Origin: Brevibacterium marinum | Lineage (GTDB): Bacteria > Actinomycetota > Actinomycetes > Actinomycetales > Brevibacteriaceae | Direction: 5' to 3' | Assembly: GCF_011927955.1 (NCBI RefSeq) | Contig: NZ_JAATJN010000001.1 | Location: forward strand, 1,426,001 to 1,490,000 | DNA: 64,000 nt | Shown: piece after piece, positions 10,803 through 19,094 of the stretch | Layout of the letters: every line of letters starts with the position of its first letter | How positions within the stretch are numbered: position 1 is the stretch's first letter | Position numbers and translations under genes: made by a program | Notes under the pieces: model-generated | What the model was told of the DNA's origin: nothing | The model's input: only the letters and a program-made list of their open reading frames with translations | Databases searched by the model: none

Positions 10803-11582
10803 TCAGTCCCAGGGGTCGTTCCGGCGTCGGCGTCGGCGTTCCTCTCTCCGCCGGCGGGTCTCATCACGAGGATGATCGTGGTCCGGCGCGAATGGAGGAG
10901 CCAAGGGGTGCGGAGGCTGCAGCCCGCGGCCGAACGCGTCTTGACCATCATCGTCATCGTCGTCATCGTGCTTGTGTTCCTCGAGCTCCCGCTGCGCCTC
11001 GGCATCACCGAGCTGTGCTCTGGCTCGTCTCGTCAGCTCTCGCTTGCGCCTGCGGATGACGTCGTCCTTGTTGGCGACCTGTGAGATCGCCCCGAAGAGC
11101 ATCGGTAGGACGATGAAGATCGGCCAGAAGAAGATGGGACCGCCCGCAGCCAGCGAGGAGACGGTCCAGATCGCCAGCGTGATACCGGCAGGGCCGGCGA
11201 TCATTCCGAGCATCGCGTTGCGGACTCGGTCCTTGTAGTACTTGCGGGCGGCCGCATCGATCTGCTCGGGCGTGATCGGGACGCGGTCGGCTTCCAACCG
11301 GGCGAGGGCCTGGGCACGGGCGGGCTCGTCGAGCTCGCCCGGCTCCGCATCCTCCGCCTCGGCGATGACGAGGTCGCGTACGAGTTCGGGCGCCTCACCC
11401 AGGGTCTTCAGACCGTTGGCGGCCTCACTGCGCTCGTCGAACTCCTCTGCATCGATCTGCCCCAGCGCAAACGCCTCTGCGAGCACATCGGTCACGACGG
11501 CACGGTCGGCGTCCGAGGCACGCACCTGCCCATGAACGCGAGGATCCGCGCTGAACCGTGACCAGAGAGGATGACTGCTCAT
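10803..11582 (-). CDS. DUF1707 protein with two membrane helices
   Basis: 259 residues. The N-terminus carries a DUF1707 domain (RASDADRAVVTDVLAEAFALGQIDAEEF), a putative DNA- or protein-binding helical module of actinobacteria. Two hydrophobic segments follow (MLGMIAGPAGITLAIWTVSS and PIFFWPIFIVLPMLFGAIS). The C-terminus is extremely charged, with a run of seven Asp and later Arg-rich blocks. The start MSSHPLWSRF is chosen because the domain begins soon after it. The function is unknown. It is divergent from the TauE/SafE permease gene. Confidence 0.8.
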   Translation of the reverse strand: MSSHPLWSRFSADPRVHGQVRASDADRAVVTDVLAEAFALGQIDAEEFDERSEAANGLKTLGEAPELVRDLVIAEAEDAEPGELDEPARAQALARLEADRVPITPEQIDAAARKYYKDRVRNAMLGMIAGPAGITLAIWTVSSLAAGGPIFFWPIFIVLPMLFGAISQVANKDDVIRRRKRELTRRARAQLGDAEAQRELEEHKHDDDDDDDGQDAFGRGLQPPHPLAPPFAPDHDHPRDETRRRREERRRRRRNDPWD

Positions 11583-11634
11583 GTCTCTTACTGTAACCCC
11601 GCCCACAATGATGCCTTGAATTAGACTTGAGCGA

Positions 11635-12384
11635 ATGGAACCCGTCGTCGTGCTCATCCTGTCTGCGGTGTTCCTCGGGGCGGTCTCACAGCGCGTCGCA
11701 GGGATGGGGTTCGGCCTCGTCAGCGGTCCGTTCCTCGTGCTCCTGCTCGACCCGTTCTCCGGCGTCGTCCTCGTCAACATCTGCGGCATCGTCGCCAGCG
11801 GCACGGTTTTCCTCCGCACCTGGCGAGAAGTCGAATGGAGCTCGCTGTGGAAGCTGACGCTGGGAACGGTGATCGGAGCGATACCCGGAGCCCTTCTCGC
11901 CGCGGCTCTGCCGGCACCGCCCCTGCAGATCCTCATCGGCGTCCTGATCATCGCCTCACTGATCAGCTCCATGGTCATCGGACGGATCGGGAAGACAATG
12001 CCCGCGAACTTCACCACTCAGTTCACAACCGGTCTCCTCTCCGGAACAATGTCGGCCGCCGCCGGTACGGGTGGTCCAGCGGTCAGCGCCTATGCGGTGC
12101 TGACACGTTGGCAGCAGCGCGCATTCGCCGCGACCCTGCAGCCGTTCCTCATGGTGGGCACCACCTCGGCGGTCATCTTCAAGGCCATATTCGACCACAG
12201 CGCCTGGCCGCAGCTGCAGGTGCAGACGTGGATCGGGATCGCGGCGATGCTCGTAGCCGGACTCATCGGCGGTGACTGGCTGTCGAAGCGAATCGAATCG
12301 TCGAGCGCGCGCATCGCGATGATCGTTCTTGCTCTCGGCGGGGGAGCGGCGACCCTGATCAAAGGGCTGATCCATCTGTGGTGA
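11635..12384 (+). CDS. sulfite exporter TauE/SafE family permease
   Basis: 249 residues with about eight hydrophobic helices. The family signatures are QRVAGMGFGLVSGPFLVLLL near the N-terminus and the mid-protein GLLSGTMSAAAGTGGPAVSAY, with the repeated glycine pattern of TauE/SafE. These proteins move sulfonates, sulfite or other anions across the cytoplasmic membrane. No sulfur-metabolism genes adjoin it, so the substrate is open. It is a single gene, divergent from the DUF1707 gene with a 52-base gap. Confidence 0.85.
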   Translation: MEPVVVLILSAVFLGAVSQRVAGMGFGLVSGPFLVLLLDPFSGVVLVNICGIVASGTVFLRTWREVEWSSLWKLTLGTVIGAIPGALLAAALPAPPLQILIGVLIIASLISSMVIGRIGKTMPANFTTQFTTGLLSGTMSAAAGTGGPAVSAYAVLTRWQQRAFAATLQPFLMVGTTSAVIFKAIFDHSAWPQLQVQTWIGIAAMLVAGLIGGDWLSKRIESSSARIAMIVLALGGGAATLIKGLIHLW

Positions 12385-12554
12385 ACGCCGCGTCGGAGAA
12401 CGTCGGCCGATCGGCGTGGGACGCGGGTTTCGGACGCCTCCGGCGGACGGATTCCGACCCGGAAGGCTGAGCGGATACGAGGGGTGAGTTCAGTCGCCTG
12501 TCAGACTCATCCGGCATACTTGTGGGTGACTCGTTTTGCTGGGAGGCATAGATC

Positions 12555-13394
12555 GTGGCAGAAGTATTCCTGTTAGTGCTCGTGGTGCTCGGGGCCATTT
12601 TCTTCATCGGTCACCGCAAGGAGAAGAAGCGTCAGAGAGAGCTTGTCGCCGCCGAGCTTCAGCAGGTGAAGAAGACCGCTGAAGAGGACGTGACGTCCTT
12701 CGGCGAAGAGGTCGCCGAACTCGATATCCTCACCGCCGGAGTCGAACTCGACACCGGCGGTTCGCAGGACTACAAACAGGCGCTCGACTCCTACGACATC
12801 GCCAAGGAGACCCTTGACAATGTCGACGAGCCTTCCGATATCCGCGCTGTCACCGAAGCCCTCGAAGACGGTCGCTATGCGGCCAAATGTGTGCGCGCCC
12901 GCGTTGACGGGACACCGCTTCCCGTGCGTCGGCCTCCCTGCTTCTTCAACCCGCAGCACGGCCCCTCGGTCGAAGACATCGATTGGGCGCCGGCCGGTGG
13001 CCAGCTGCGACCGGTCCCCGTCTGTGCCGCCGACGCTGAGCGCGTCGCCGTGGGTGCCGAGCCCGCAGTCCGCAAGGTCGTGACCGGTGACGGACACACA
13101 CGCCGCGCCTATTGGGAAGCAGGCCCTGCCTACGCCGAGTACAACCGCGGATACTTCAACTCCTATGCAGGCTCGGGGCTTCTGCCCGGCGTGCTCATGG
13201 GCTCGATGATGTTCGGCGGCATGGGCGGCGGCTGGGACGGTGCCTATGGCGATGCAGGCGGCGACGCGGGCGGCGGTGACGCAGTAGGCGGCGATGCCGG
13301 TGGCGACGGCGGCGGACTCTTCGGAGGCGGCGACGGTGGCGACGGCGGAGGCCTCTTCGGCGGCGACGGCTTCGACTTCGGCGACCTGTTCTGA
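12555..13394 (+). CDS. conserved membrane-anchored protein with Gly/Asp-rich tail
   Basis: 279 residues from a GTG start. One N-terminal transmembrane helix (about 3-19) is followed by a coiled-coil-prone charged segment (20-110). A conserved core follows with PCFFNPQHGPSVEDIDWAPAGG and YWEAGPAYAEYNRGYF, which I recognise from unnamed actinobacterial proteins. The last ~70 residues are almost all Gly, Asp and Ala (GGDGGGLFGGGDGG). The function is unknown. It overlaps the following S4 gene by one base (TGATG), so the two are co-translated. Confidence 0.75.
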   Translation: MAEVFLLVLVVLGAIFFIGHRKEKKRQRELVAAELQQVKKTAEEDVTSFGEEVAELDILTAGVELDTGGSQDYKQALDSYDIAKETLDNVDEPSDIRAVTEALEDGRYAAKCVRARVDGTPLPVRRPPCFFNPQHGPSVEDIDWAPAGGQLRPVPVCAADAERVAVGAEPAVRKVVTGDGHTRRAYWEAGPAYAEYNRGYFNSYAGSGLLPGVLMGSMMFGGMGGGWDGAYGDAGGDAGGGDAVGGDAGGDGGGLFGGGDGGDGGGLFGGDGFDFGDLF

Positions 13395-13615
13395 TGGAGT
13401 CGATCGAGATCCGCGGCGAATCGATCAGACTCGGTCAGCTGCTCAAACTCCACGGCGTCGCCGAACACGGCGCAATGGCCAAAGACATGATTGCCGACGG
13501 TGAGGTCGTCGTCAATGGGGAGGTCGAAACTCGCCGAGGTGCCACGATCCGTCCCGGAGACACGGTCGAGGCGTTGGGTGAAGTCATCGAAGTCGCGACC
13601 GAACCGGACAGCTGA
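13394..13615 (+). CDS. small S4-domain RNA-binding protein
   Basis: 73 residues, essentially one S4 domain like YbcJ or RqcP: IRLGQLLKLHGVAEHGAMAKDMIADGEVVVNGEVETRRGATIRPGD. S4 domains bind structured RNA, often rRNA or tRNA. The protein is cytoplasmic. Its start overlaps the stop of the Gly-rich membrane protein, so its expression depends on that gene. Which RNA it binds is unknown. Confidence 0.85.
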   Translation: MESIEIRGESIRLGQLLKLHGVAEHGAMAKDMIADGEVVVNGEVETRRGATIRPGDTVEALGEVIEVATEPDS

Positions 13616-13665
13616 GCCGAGCGGATCGCCTGAGCCGCAGTTCCCTTCCGGGCGGCCGGGCTGTT

Positions 13666-14265
13666 TCAGCGCCGTTGGTCTCCTCCGGGGGAGTCGCTGA
13701 TCCCTGGAGCATCCCAGAGAGCGGCCCAATTGGATGTGTCCTCTTCGAAGGGCAGCTCGTTCGAGAGAATGCCCCGCACCTGGATCTCAAGCGGATTGTC
13801 GCGCTGTTTGGGTCCGGCCTGCGCGAACGGATAGAAGGTGCCGCGCTTGTACTGATAGACGAGTGCCAGACGTCGCCCGTCCGAGTGGGAGAAGTAGACG
13901 GTCGAACACAGCAGCATCGTGTCGAAGCCCTGGCCGACGAGCGCCGAGTTCACGGCGTGCAGGTTGGTGACGAGGTTGACCACCTCGGCGTTGGAGTCGG
14001 CGACCACCTGCCAGGTGTAGCCGTACCCGTCGTTGCGCTGCGACACATGGGCGGCAGGGTCGGAGCTGATGAGGGCGATGCTCTCGGACTCTGCAGTCTG
14101 GAAGGCGGCGCCCTCGACCTGCCGGAACGCCACGGCGCCGACGCCGGTGGGCTTGAAACCCGTCGCTGCCTCGAGGGTCAGCGCGGCGGGAGGCAGTGCG
14201 AAGAGGTCGTCGAGGTTTGCCCGCTTCGGTTTGGAACGGCCCAGCAGCGCGTCGAAGAAACCCAT
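13666..14265 (-). CDS. pspAB: PspA-associated protein PspAB
   Basis: 199 residues starting MGFFDALLGRSKPKRANLDDLFALP, the hallmark of PspAB, with the core AESESIALISSDP and a conserved YKRGTFYPFAQ. It is soluble. Its molecular role is unsettled; it co-occurs with PspA, PspAA and HtpX across actinobacteria and some archaea. It lies 107 bases downstream of htpX on the same strand. Two 23-bp direct repeats fill that gap. It is the last gene of the Psp group here. Confidence 0.85.
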   Translation of the reverse strand: MGFFDALLGRSKPKRANLDDLFALPPAALTLEAATGFKPTGVGAVAFRQVEGAAFQTAESESIALISSDPAAHVSQRNDGYGYTWQVVADSNAEVVNLVTNLHAVNSALVGQGFDTMLLCSTVYFSHSDGRRLALVYQYKRGTFYPFAQAGPKQRDNPLEIQVRGILSNELPFEEDTSNWAALWDAPGISDSPGGDQRR

Positions 14266-14287
14266 GGAACTCCTAATGGATGTCGGT

Positions 14288-14334
14288 CTGTGCGGTTGAA
14301 GTCAGTGCGCACTGTGCGGTTGAGGTCAGTGTGC
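14288..14334. repeat. two 23-bp direct repeats between htpX and pspAB
   Basis: CTGTGCGGTTGARGTCAGTG-type units at 14288-14310 and 14312-14334 differ at two bases. They lie in the 107-base gap upstream of pspAB (minus strand). They could be a paired regulator site or simple duplication. Confidence 0.6.
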
Positions 14335-14372
14335 CGAGGGAAGAGTCGGTCGGAACTCGGCAGCCCACGGGG

Positions 14373-15281
14373 TCACTGCGGCTGCGAGAGCTGACCGGAG
14401 ATCCTCGCCAGCTGCTCCAGACGCTTGTCCAACGAAGGGTGGGTGGAGAAGAGCTGGCCGAGGCTCGCCTTGCCGCTGGCGGCGGGGATGAGAGCCAGGT
14501 GATTCGCCGAGGAGGACGAACGCAGGTCCTTCTCCGGGATCTTGCTCATGTCGCCGCTGAGCTTGGTCAGAGCAGAGGCCAGCGTTGAGGGTGCGCCGGT
14601 GAGAATGGCCGCCGCCCTGTCCGCGGCAAGCTCACGATACCGCGAGAGGCTGCGGATGAGGACGAACGAGAGCCCATAGACGATGGCGCCGACGAGGAGG
14701 AACGCCAACTGGATCGGAATGCCGCCATTGTTGTTGGATCGGCCGAAGCTCATGAAATAGCCTGCGCGCATCATCAGTGCGGCTACGACGCCGGTGACTC
14801 CGGCGACGGTCATGACGGTGACGTCGCGGTGGGCGACGTGGGAGAGCTCGTGGGCCAAGACGACTTCGACCTCATCGCGGTCGAGCTTCTCGAGCAGGCC
14901 GCGGGTGACGCACACGACCGAACGCTCCGGGGAACGGCCAGTGGCGAAGGCATTGGGAATGGCCGAATTCGAGATGGCGACGCGGGGCTTGGTCGAGTCG
15001 GAGAGCTGGCAGAGCCGATCGATCATCGTGTGCAGCTCCGAGGCCTCCTCGGGGGAGACCTCGCGGGCACCCATCGCCTTCATCGCGATCTTGTCGGAGA
15101 AGTACCACTGGAAGAAGAACGCGCCCGCACTGATGAGCACGGCGATGACGACTCCGGAGATGCTCCCGCCGAAGATCCACCAGATGGCGAGGATGAGAAG
15201 AACGTAGATGAGCCCGTTGAGGAAGATCGTCCACCCCATGCGCATGGTGAGTCCGTTGTCCTTGACGAAGCGGTTCTTCAT
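14373..15281 (-). CDS. htpX: membrane zinc metalloprotease HtpX
   Basis: 302 residues, M48B family. Two N-terminal transmembrane helices (about 16-35 and 39-60) precede the zinc site H144-E-L-S-H148 in VLAHELSHVAHRD. A further pair of hydrophobic helices follows, and the third zinc ligand is probably the Glu in RYRELAADRAA. HtpX degrades damaged membrane proteins with its active site toward the cytoplasm. I start at MKNRFVKDNG, the family start, preceded by AGAGAGGAACCACG. It sits between pspAA and pspAB, the recurring actinobacterial order, which ties membrane proteolysis to the Psp response. Confidence 0.95.
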   Translation of the reverse strand: MKNRFVKDNGLTMRMGWTIFLNGLIYVLLILAIWWIFGGSISGVVIAVLISAGAFFFQWYFSDKIAMKAMGAREVSPEEASELHTMIDRLCQLSDSTKPRVAISNSAIPNAFATGRSPERSVVCVTRGLLEKLDRDEVEVVLAHELSHVAHRDVTVMTVAGVTGVVAALMMRAGYFMSFGRSNNNGGIPIQLAFLLVGAIVYGLSFVLIRSLSRYRELAADRAAAILTGAPSTLASALTKLSGDMSKIPEKDLRSSSSANHLALIPAASGKASLGQLFSTHPSLDKRLEQLARISGQLSQPQ

Positions 15282-15369
15282 CGTGGTTCCTCTCTGGGTC
15301 TGGCAGTTCCGGCCCACAGCCTCGGTTGAAGGCGATGGGCCGGAGTCATCGATATCGAGTTCTTGACGA

Positions 15370-15654
15370 TCAGGCAGGGTCCGGGATGAAGCCTTCGCCG
15401 GTGAGGAGCTCCGTGATCTCCTCCAGCGTCGCATCGACGAACGGCACGACGGCCTGACTCGAGCCCAGGAAGTCGTCGGCCACGGGTGCCCCGTTGCTGA
15501 TGATGAAGTCGTGGAGGGAGCTCAGAGCGTTTCTGGCGGCATCCTCGTTTCCGGCATCGACGGCGTCCTCGACCTGGTTGTCGTAGGTCTGGAGCAGTTC
15601 CTGGTTGACGTCGGCGATGTCGTACTGGCCTTCGCCCATGATGCGGATGATCAT
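15370..15654 (-). CDS. pspAA: PspA-associated protein PspAA
   Basis: 94 residues: MIIRIMGEGQYDIADVNQELLQTYDNQVEDAVDAG at the start and a C-terminal LLTGEGFIPDPA, the PspAA pattern. It is a small soluble partner found next to pspA in actinobacteria and archaea; its mechanism is unknown. Its ATG overlaps the pspA stop (ATGA), so the two are made together in similar amounts. HtpX follows 88 bases later. Confidence 0.9.
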   Translation of the reverse strand: MIIRIMGEGQYDIADVNQELLQTYDNQVEDAVDAGNEDAARNALSSLHDFIISNGAPVADDFLGSSQAVVPFVDATLEEITELLTGEGFIPDPA

Positions 15655-16397
15655 TGCCTGTCCTCGCCTTCAAGAGACTGCTGCTGCTTGTCGGAGGAGG
15701 CCGGCAGCGACTCACGCATTCGATTGATCTCCATCTCCACATCGTTCTCGCTCGAGAGCGCGTCGAGCTGTGAACTGATGTCGTCCTTCGACGAACCGGT
15801 GACGTCCTCCAAGGCGCCGGAGGCGATGAGCTCGTCGACGGCGCCGGACCGCGCCTGGAGCGAGGCGGTCTTGTCCTCGGCGCGTTGGACCGCGAGTCCG
15901 ACGTCACCGAGCTCTTCGGAGATGCCGGTGAACGCTTCGCCGATCTTCGACTGCGCCTCGGCGGCGTTGTACGTGGCCTTGATCGTCTCCTTCCGGGTGC
16001 GGAAGGCGTCGACCTTGGCCTGCAGACGCTGCGAGGCCATGGTGAGCTTCTGCTCTTCGCCCTGCAGCCCCTCGTGCTGGGACTGCAGATCGGAGATCTG
16101 CTGATTCAGTCCCGACTTCCGAGTCAGAGCCTCGCGGGCGAGATCTTCACGACCGATCTCCATGGCCTTCTGGGCCTGGCCGCTGAGCTTGTCCTGCTGC
16201 TGTTCGAGCTGGTTCATCTGCAGCTCGAGGCGCTTGCGGCTGGTGGCGACATCGGCAACACCGCGGCGTACCTTCTGCAGCAGCTCCAGCTGCTTCTGAT
16301 ATGAATAATCGAGCGTTTCATTGGGGTTCTCGGCTTTGTCCAGTGCCTTGTTGGCCTTGGCGCCGAAGAGCGTCGCGATCCTTTGGAAGATGCTCAT
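15651..16397 (-). CDS. pspA: phage-shock protein PspA/IM30
   Basis: 248 residues starting MSIFQRIATLFGAKANKALDKAENP, the amphipathic helix and first coiled coil of the PspA/IM30/ESCRT-III family. The rest is almost wholly helical coiled coil (about 25-225). The protein assembles on the inner face of the membrane under envelope stress and preserves proton motive force. A 9-bp inverted repeat lies about 100 bases upstream. It leads the pspA-pspAA-htpX-pspAB set and follows a WXG100 gene on the same strand. Confidence 0.95.
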   Translation of the reverse strand: MSIFQRIATLFGAKANKALDKAENPNETLDYSYQKQLELLQKVRRGVADVATSRKRLELQMNQLEQQQDKLSGQAQKAMEIGREDLAREALTRKSGLNQQISDLQSQHEGLQGEEQKLTMASQRLQAKVDAFRTRKETIKATYNAAEAQSKIGEAFTGISEELGDVGLAVQRAEDKTASLQARSGAVDELIASGALEDVTGSSKDDISSQLDALSSENDVEMEINRMRESLPASSDKQQQSLEGEDRQ

Positions 16398-16492
16398 CCG
16401 TAGTCGACTCCTGCATTGGTCTTGACCCGGCACCGCAGGTCGTTCATCTCCGAACCCGGAGAAATCCGGCCTGCACCACCGCGAACTATCGC

Positions 16493-16518
16493 TATCAGCC
16501 TACTAACAAAGGCTGATA
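16493..16518. promoter_or_regulatory. palindrome upstream of pspA
   Basis: TATCAGCCT, eight bases, AGGCTGATA: a perfect 9-bp inverted repeat about 95-120 bases before the pspA start. No T-run follows on the minus strand, so an operator is likelier than a terminator. I could not match it to the ClgR consensus as I remember it. Confidence 0.45.
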
Positions 16519-16598
16519 ATTTGCCAGACGCCGACAAAGAACTCCAGCAGACACCACCGCCGGGGACCGACACGGAAAGCGGGCCGCTCGAAAGGCGC

Positions 16599-16886
16599 TC
16601 ACGGCGCGAACAGTCGAGAGTTCGCAGCCTCGACCTCCGAATACTGCGCGGCCGCGGTATTGAGTGCTCCGTGGATCGATTCCAGCGATTCGAACAGCTG
16701 TTTCTGCGCACTTTCCCATTCGTTGATGACCGTCTGAAAGTTCTGTGCCGCACTTCCCTTCCAACACTCCTGGAGGGCCAGAAGATTCCTCAGCATCGTG
16801 TTGGACTCCGCGACGAGGGTGCGGGAGGTGCCGGCCGTGGCCGTGGCGGCCGATGACACGCGTTCGGCGTCGACTTCGAAACTCAT
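16599..16886 (-). CDS. orphan WXG100-family protein
   Basis: 95 residues, the family length. The helix-turn-helix carries W42-K-G44 in the turn (CWKGSAAQNF), and the C-terminus has the export signal Y82-S-E-V-E86 (YxxxD/E). WXG100 proteins are secreted by type VII systems as dimers. No EccC, EccD or other ESX gene is in the window, so its secretion machinery must be elsewhere. I start at MSFEVDAERV, after AGGAGAGATC. It lies between the protease and pspA, same strand. It follows the protease's terminator, so it probably has its own promoter. Confidence 0.85.
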   Translation of the reverse strand: MSFEVDAERVSSAATATAGTSRTLVAESNTMLRNLLALQECWKGSAAQNFQTVINEWESAQKQLFESLESIHGALNTAAAQYSEVEAANSRLFAP

Positions 16887-16956
16887 GATCTCTCCTGAAA
16901 GCAGATTGCCTGGGCACACTCCAGCATCATGGTTCGCAGGCCGGCGCGGTAGCGCG

Positions 16957-16999
16957 GAAAAGGAGGGTGTGGACGGCGTTCGGCCATCCACACCCTCCT
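16957..16999 (-). terminator. terminator of the kinase/protease operon
   Basis: On the minus strand a stem of 13-14 bp (AGGAGGGTGTGGAT with its complement; 16986-16999 and 16961-16974) closes an 11-base loop and ends in TTTT. It lies 68 bases after the protease stop and separates that operon from the WXG100 gene. Confidence 0.9.
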
Positions 17000-17066
17000 G
17001 GCACATGAGTCAGTGCCTCATCCACGGCAATGCGCGCTCGAGTCGGCGGCTCGCCGCGCTCGTCGA

Positions 17067-19094
17067 CTACTTCAGCACCAGTGAAGCCTTCAGCGTCTGC
17101 TCCTGACCTCCGCGGACCACTGTGAATTCGACCGGGGTGTTCGTCGGCTGGCCACGGACGAGTGCCTGCAGGGCGATCGCGTTGTTCACCTTGGTCCCTG
17201 CCACGGAGACGATGTCGTCACCGTCCTTGAACCCGGCTTTGTCGGCCGGGGACCCGGACTGCACCGACTGGACCTTTGCGCTGCCGCGAGTGGTCCCTCC
17301 GCTGTTGATCTGCCCGTCCGTGAGCGTGATTCCGAGGAAGGGGTGCAGAGCCTTGCCGCTCGAGATGAGCTGGTCGGCGATCATCACGGCCTGCGAGGAG
17401 GGGATGGCGAAGCCGATGCCGATCGATCCCGACTGGCCGCCTTCGCCGGCCTGGCTGAGCGAGGCCGCCGCCGAGTTGACGCCGATGAAGTTGCCGTCGC
17501 CGTCCACGAGCGGACCACCGGAGTTGCCCGGGTTGATCGCCGCGTCCGTCTGGATGGCGTTCGTGATCGTCATCTCCTTCTCCTGCGAGCTCGCGTCCTC
17601 TCCGATGTTCTCCGTCGACACCGGGCGGTCGAGGGCGGAGACGATGCCTGTGGTGACCGAATCCGCGAGGCCGAGCGGGTTGCCCAAAGCCATCACCGGA
17701 TCACCCACCTTCATCTCCTTCGAGTCGCCGACGGGCAGCGGGTCGACATCGTCGGGAACCTTGTCCAGTTTGATGACGGCGATATCGGTCGAGGGGTCGC
17801 GGCCGACGATCTCGGCCTTCGTCGTTCCCCCGTTCTTCATCGTCACACCGATCTCACCGTTGGGAGTGTCCGCCGGTGCCACCACATGGTTGTTCGTGAT
17901 GACGTGTCCCTGGTCGTCATAGATCGCGCCCGAGCCCAGCCCCTGCACCTGACCGTTGGCGCCGACCTGGATGGAGACGACGGCCGGGGACGTCTTCTTC
18001 GCAACCTCTGTCCAGTCCGGGGTCTCGATGGTCTGATCGGCGACCTTGCGGGGCTCTTCACCGCCCAAGGCGCTGACTGCATAGGACCCGCCGAAGGCCG
18101 CGGCTCCTCCCAGCAGGGCCGCGATCAGGGCGATGGCGATGGTGGCACTCCACCCTGGTCCTCGCTTCTCCCGCCGAGGCGGTGCTTGGCCCCCGTACGG
18201 CCCCGGGCCACCGGGCCCGTAAGGTCCGTTCGGATCGCCTGGGCCACCGGGGCCGTAGGGAGCATTGGGATCGCCTGGGCCGCCGGGCCCGTAGGGAGCA
18301 CCTGGACCACCCGGACCGTTTTGCCCACCGGGGGCGTACGGGCCACCTTGGCCGTAGGGGCCATCGACGCCATAGGGAACGCCCGGACCAGCTGGGGCAC
18401 CGGGGCCGCTGGGGCCACCCGGAGCGGCAGTGCCGCCCGGACCAGCTTGGGCACCCGGACCGGCAGGGTCGCCGGGACCGTTCGGCGCGGATTGGAAGCC
18501 TGTGGTGCCGGACGTGGGAAACCCACCCGAATCCGGCGGATTGCCCATGTATCCGATAGCTGCGCCGGCGCCCTGACCGGGACCTTGACCAGCACCCTGA
18601 CCAGCGCCCTGACCGGGACCTTGACCGGCGCCCTGAGCAGATGGGCCGCCGAATGAATTCGCGTCGGCCTGGGAGCTGCCGGTCTGCGTCCCGTAGCGAG
18701 GCTGTCCCTGTCCCGCATCCACAGGAGGTTGAGCACGAGTCGGCTGCATCGTGGGCGGCTGTACATCGGGTCCATCGCCGTGCCCCGGTCCAGCGCCGCC
18801 TCCGTGTCCAGTGCCGTCTCCTTGTCCCTGGTTGCGGCCGGGTTCGGGTGGGGAGGGCGGAGCGACGGGTGGGCTGACGCGGGCGGGACCGTTCGAGCCG
18901 TCTGGGAAGGTGCGCGGCACCTCCGCGGATCGACGAGGGACATCCGCGGAGGTGCGGGTCCCCTCGGCCGAGTTGCCGGGGACGCCTGAGGAATCGCGTG
19001 AGCCTTCGGTGGGGAACGTCCGGGAATCCTGTTCACCGTGCCGCCCCCGTTCGTCGGGGTTCCTGCCCTGGTTGTTGGGGTCGTTGGTGCTCAT
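17067..19094 (-). CDS. pepD: membrane-anchored HtrA-like serine protease with PDZ domain (PepD-like)
   Basis: 675 residues. The first ~310 are a cytoplasmic Pro/Gly-rich tail with repeats such as GAGQGPGQG and PYGPGGPGDPN. One transmembrane helix (about 315-336) leads to an outer trypsin-like domain with H403 (NNHVVAP), D437 (DPSTDIAV) and S525 (NPGNSGGPL). A PDZ domain covers about 585-672. It degrades or refolds damaged exported proteins. Its ATG overlaps the kinase stop, so it is co-expressed with the two-component pair, as mycobacterial pepD is with mprAB. I use pepD by that analogy. Confidence 0.9.
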   Translation of the reverse strand: MSTNDPNNQGRNPDERGRHGEQDSRTFPTEGSRDSSGVPGNSAEGTRTSADVPRRSAEVPRTFPDGSNGPARVSPPVAPPSPPEPGRNQGQGDGTGHGGGAGPGHGDGPDVQPPTMQPTRAQPPVDAGQGQPRYGTQTGSSQADANSFGGPSAQGAGQGPGQGAGQGAGQGPGQGAGAAIGYMGNPPDSGGFPTSGTTGFQSAPNGPGDPAGPGAQAGPGGTAAPGGPSGPGAPAGPGVPYGVDGPYGQGGPYAPGGQNGPGGPGAPYGPGGPGDPNAPYGPGGPGDPNGPYGPGGPGPYGGQAPPRREKRGPGWSATIAIALIAALLGGAAAFGGSYAVSALGGEEPRKVADQTIETPDWTEVAKKTSPAVVSIQVGANGQVQGLGSGAIYDDQGHVITNNHVVAPADTPNGEIGVTMKNGGTTKAEIVGRDPSTDIAVIKLDKVPDDVDPLPVGDSKEMKVGDPVMALGNPLGLADSVTTGIVSALDRPVSTENIGEDASSQEKEMTITNAIQTDAAINPGNSGGPLVDGDGNFIGVNSAAASLSQAGEGGQSGSIGIGFAIPSSQAVMIADQLISSGKALHPFLGITLTDGQINSGGTTRGSAKVQSVQSGSPADKAGFKDGDDIVSVAGTKVNNAIALQALVRGQPTNTPVEFTVVRGGQEQTLKASLVLK

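Noticed and set aside
16493..16518. terminator of the WXG100 gene
   Set aside because: The stem is good but no T-run follows on the minus strand; an operator reading is preferred.
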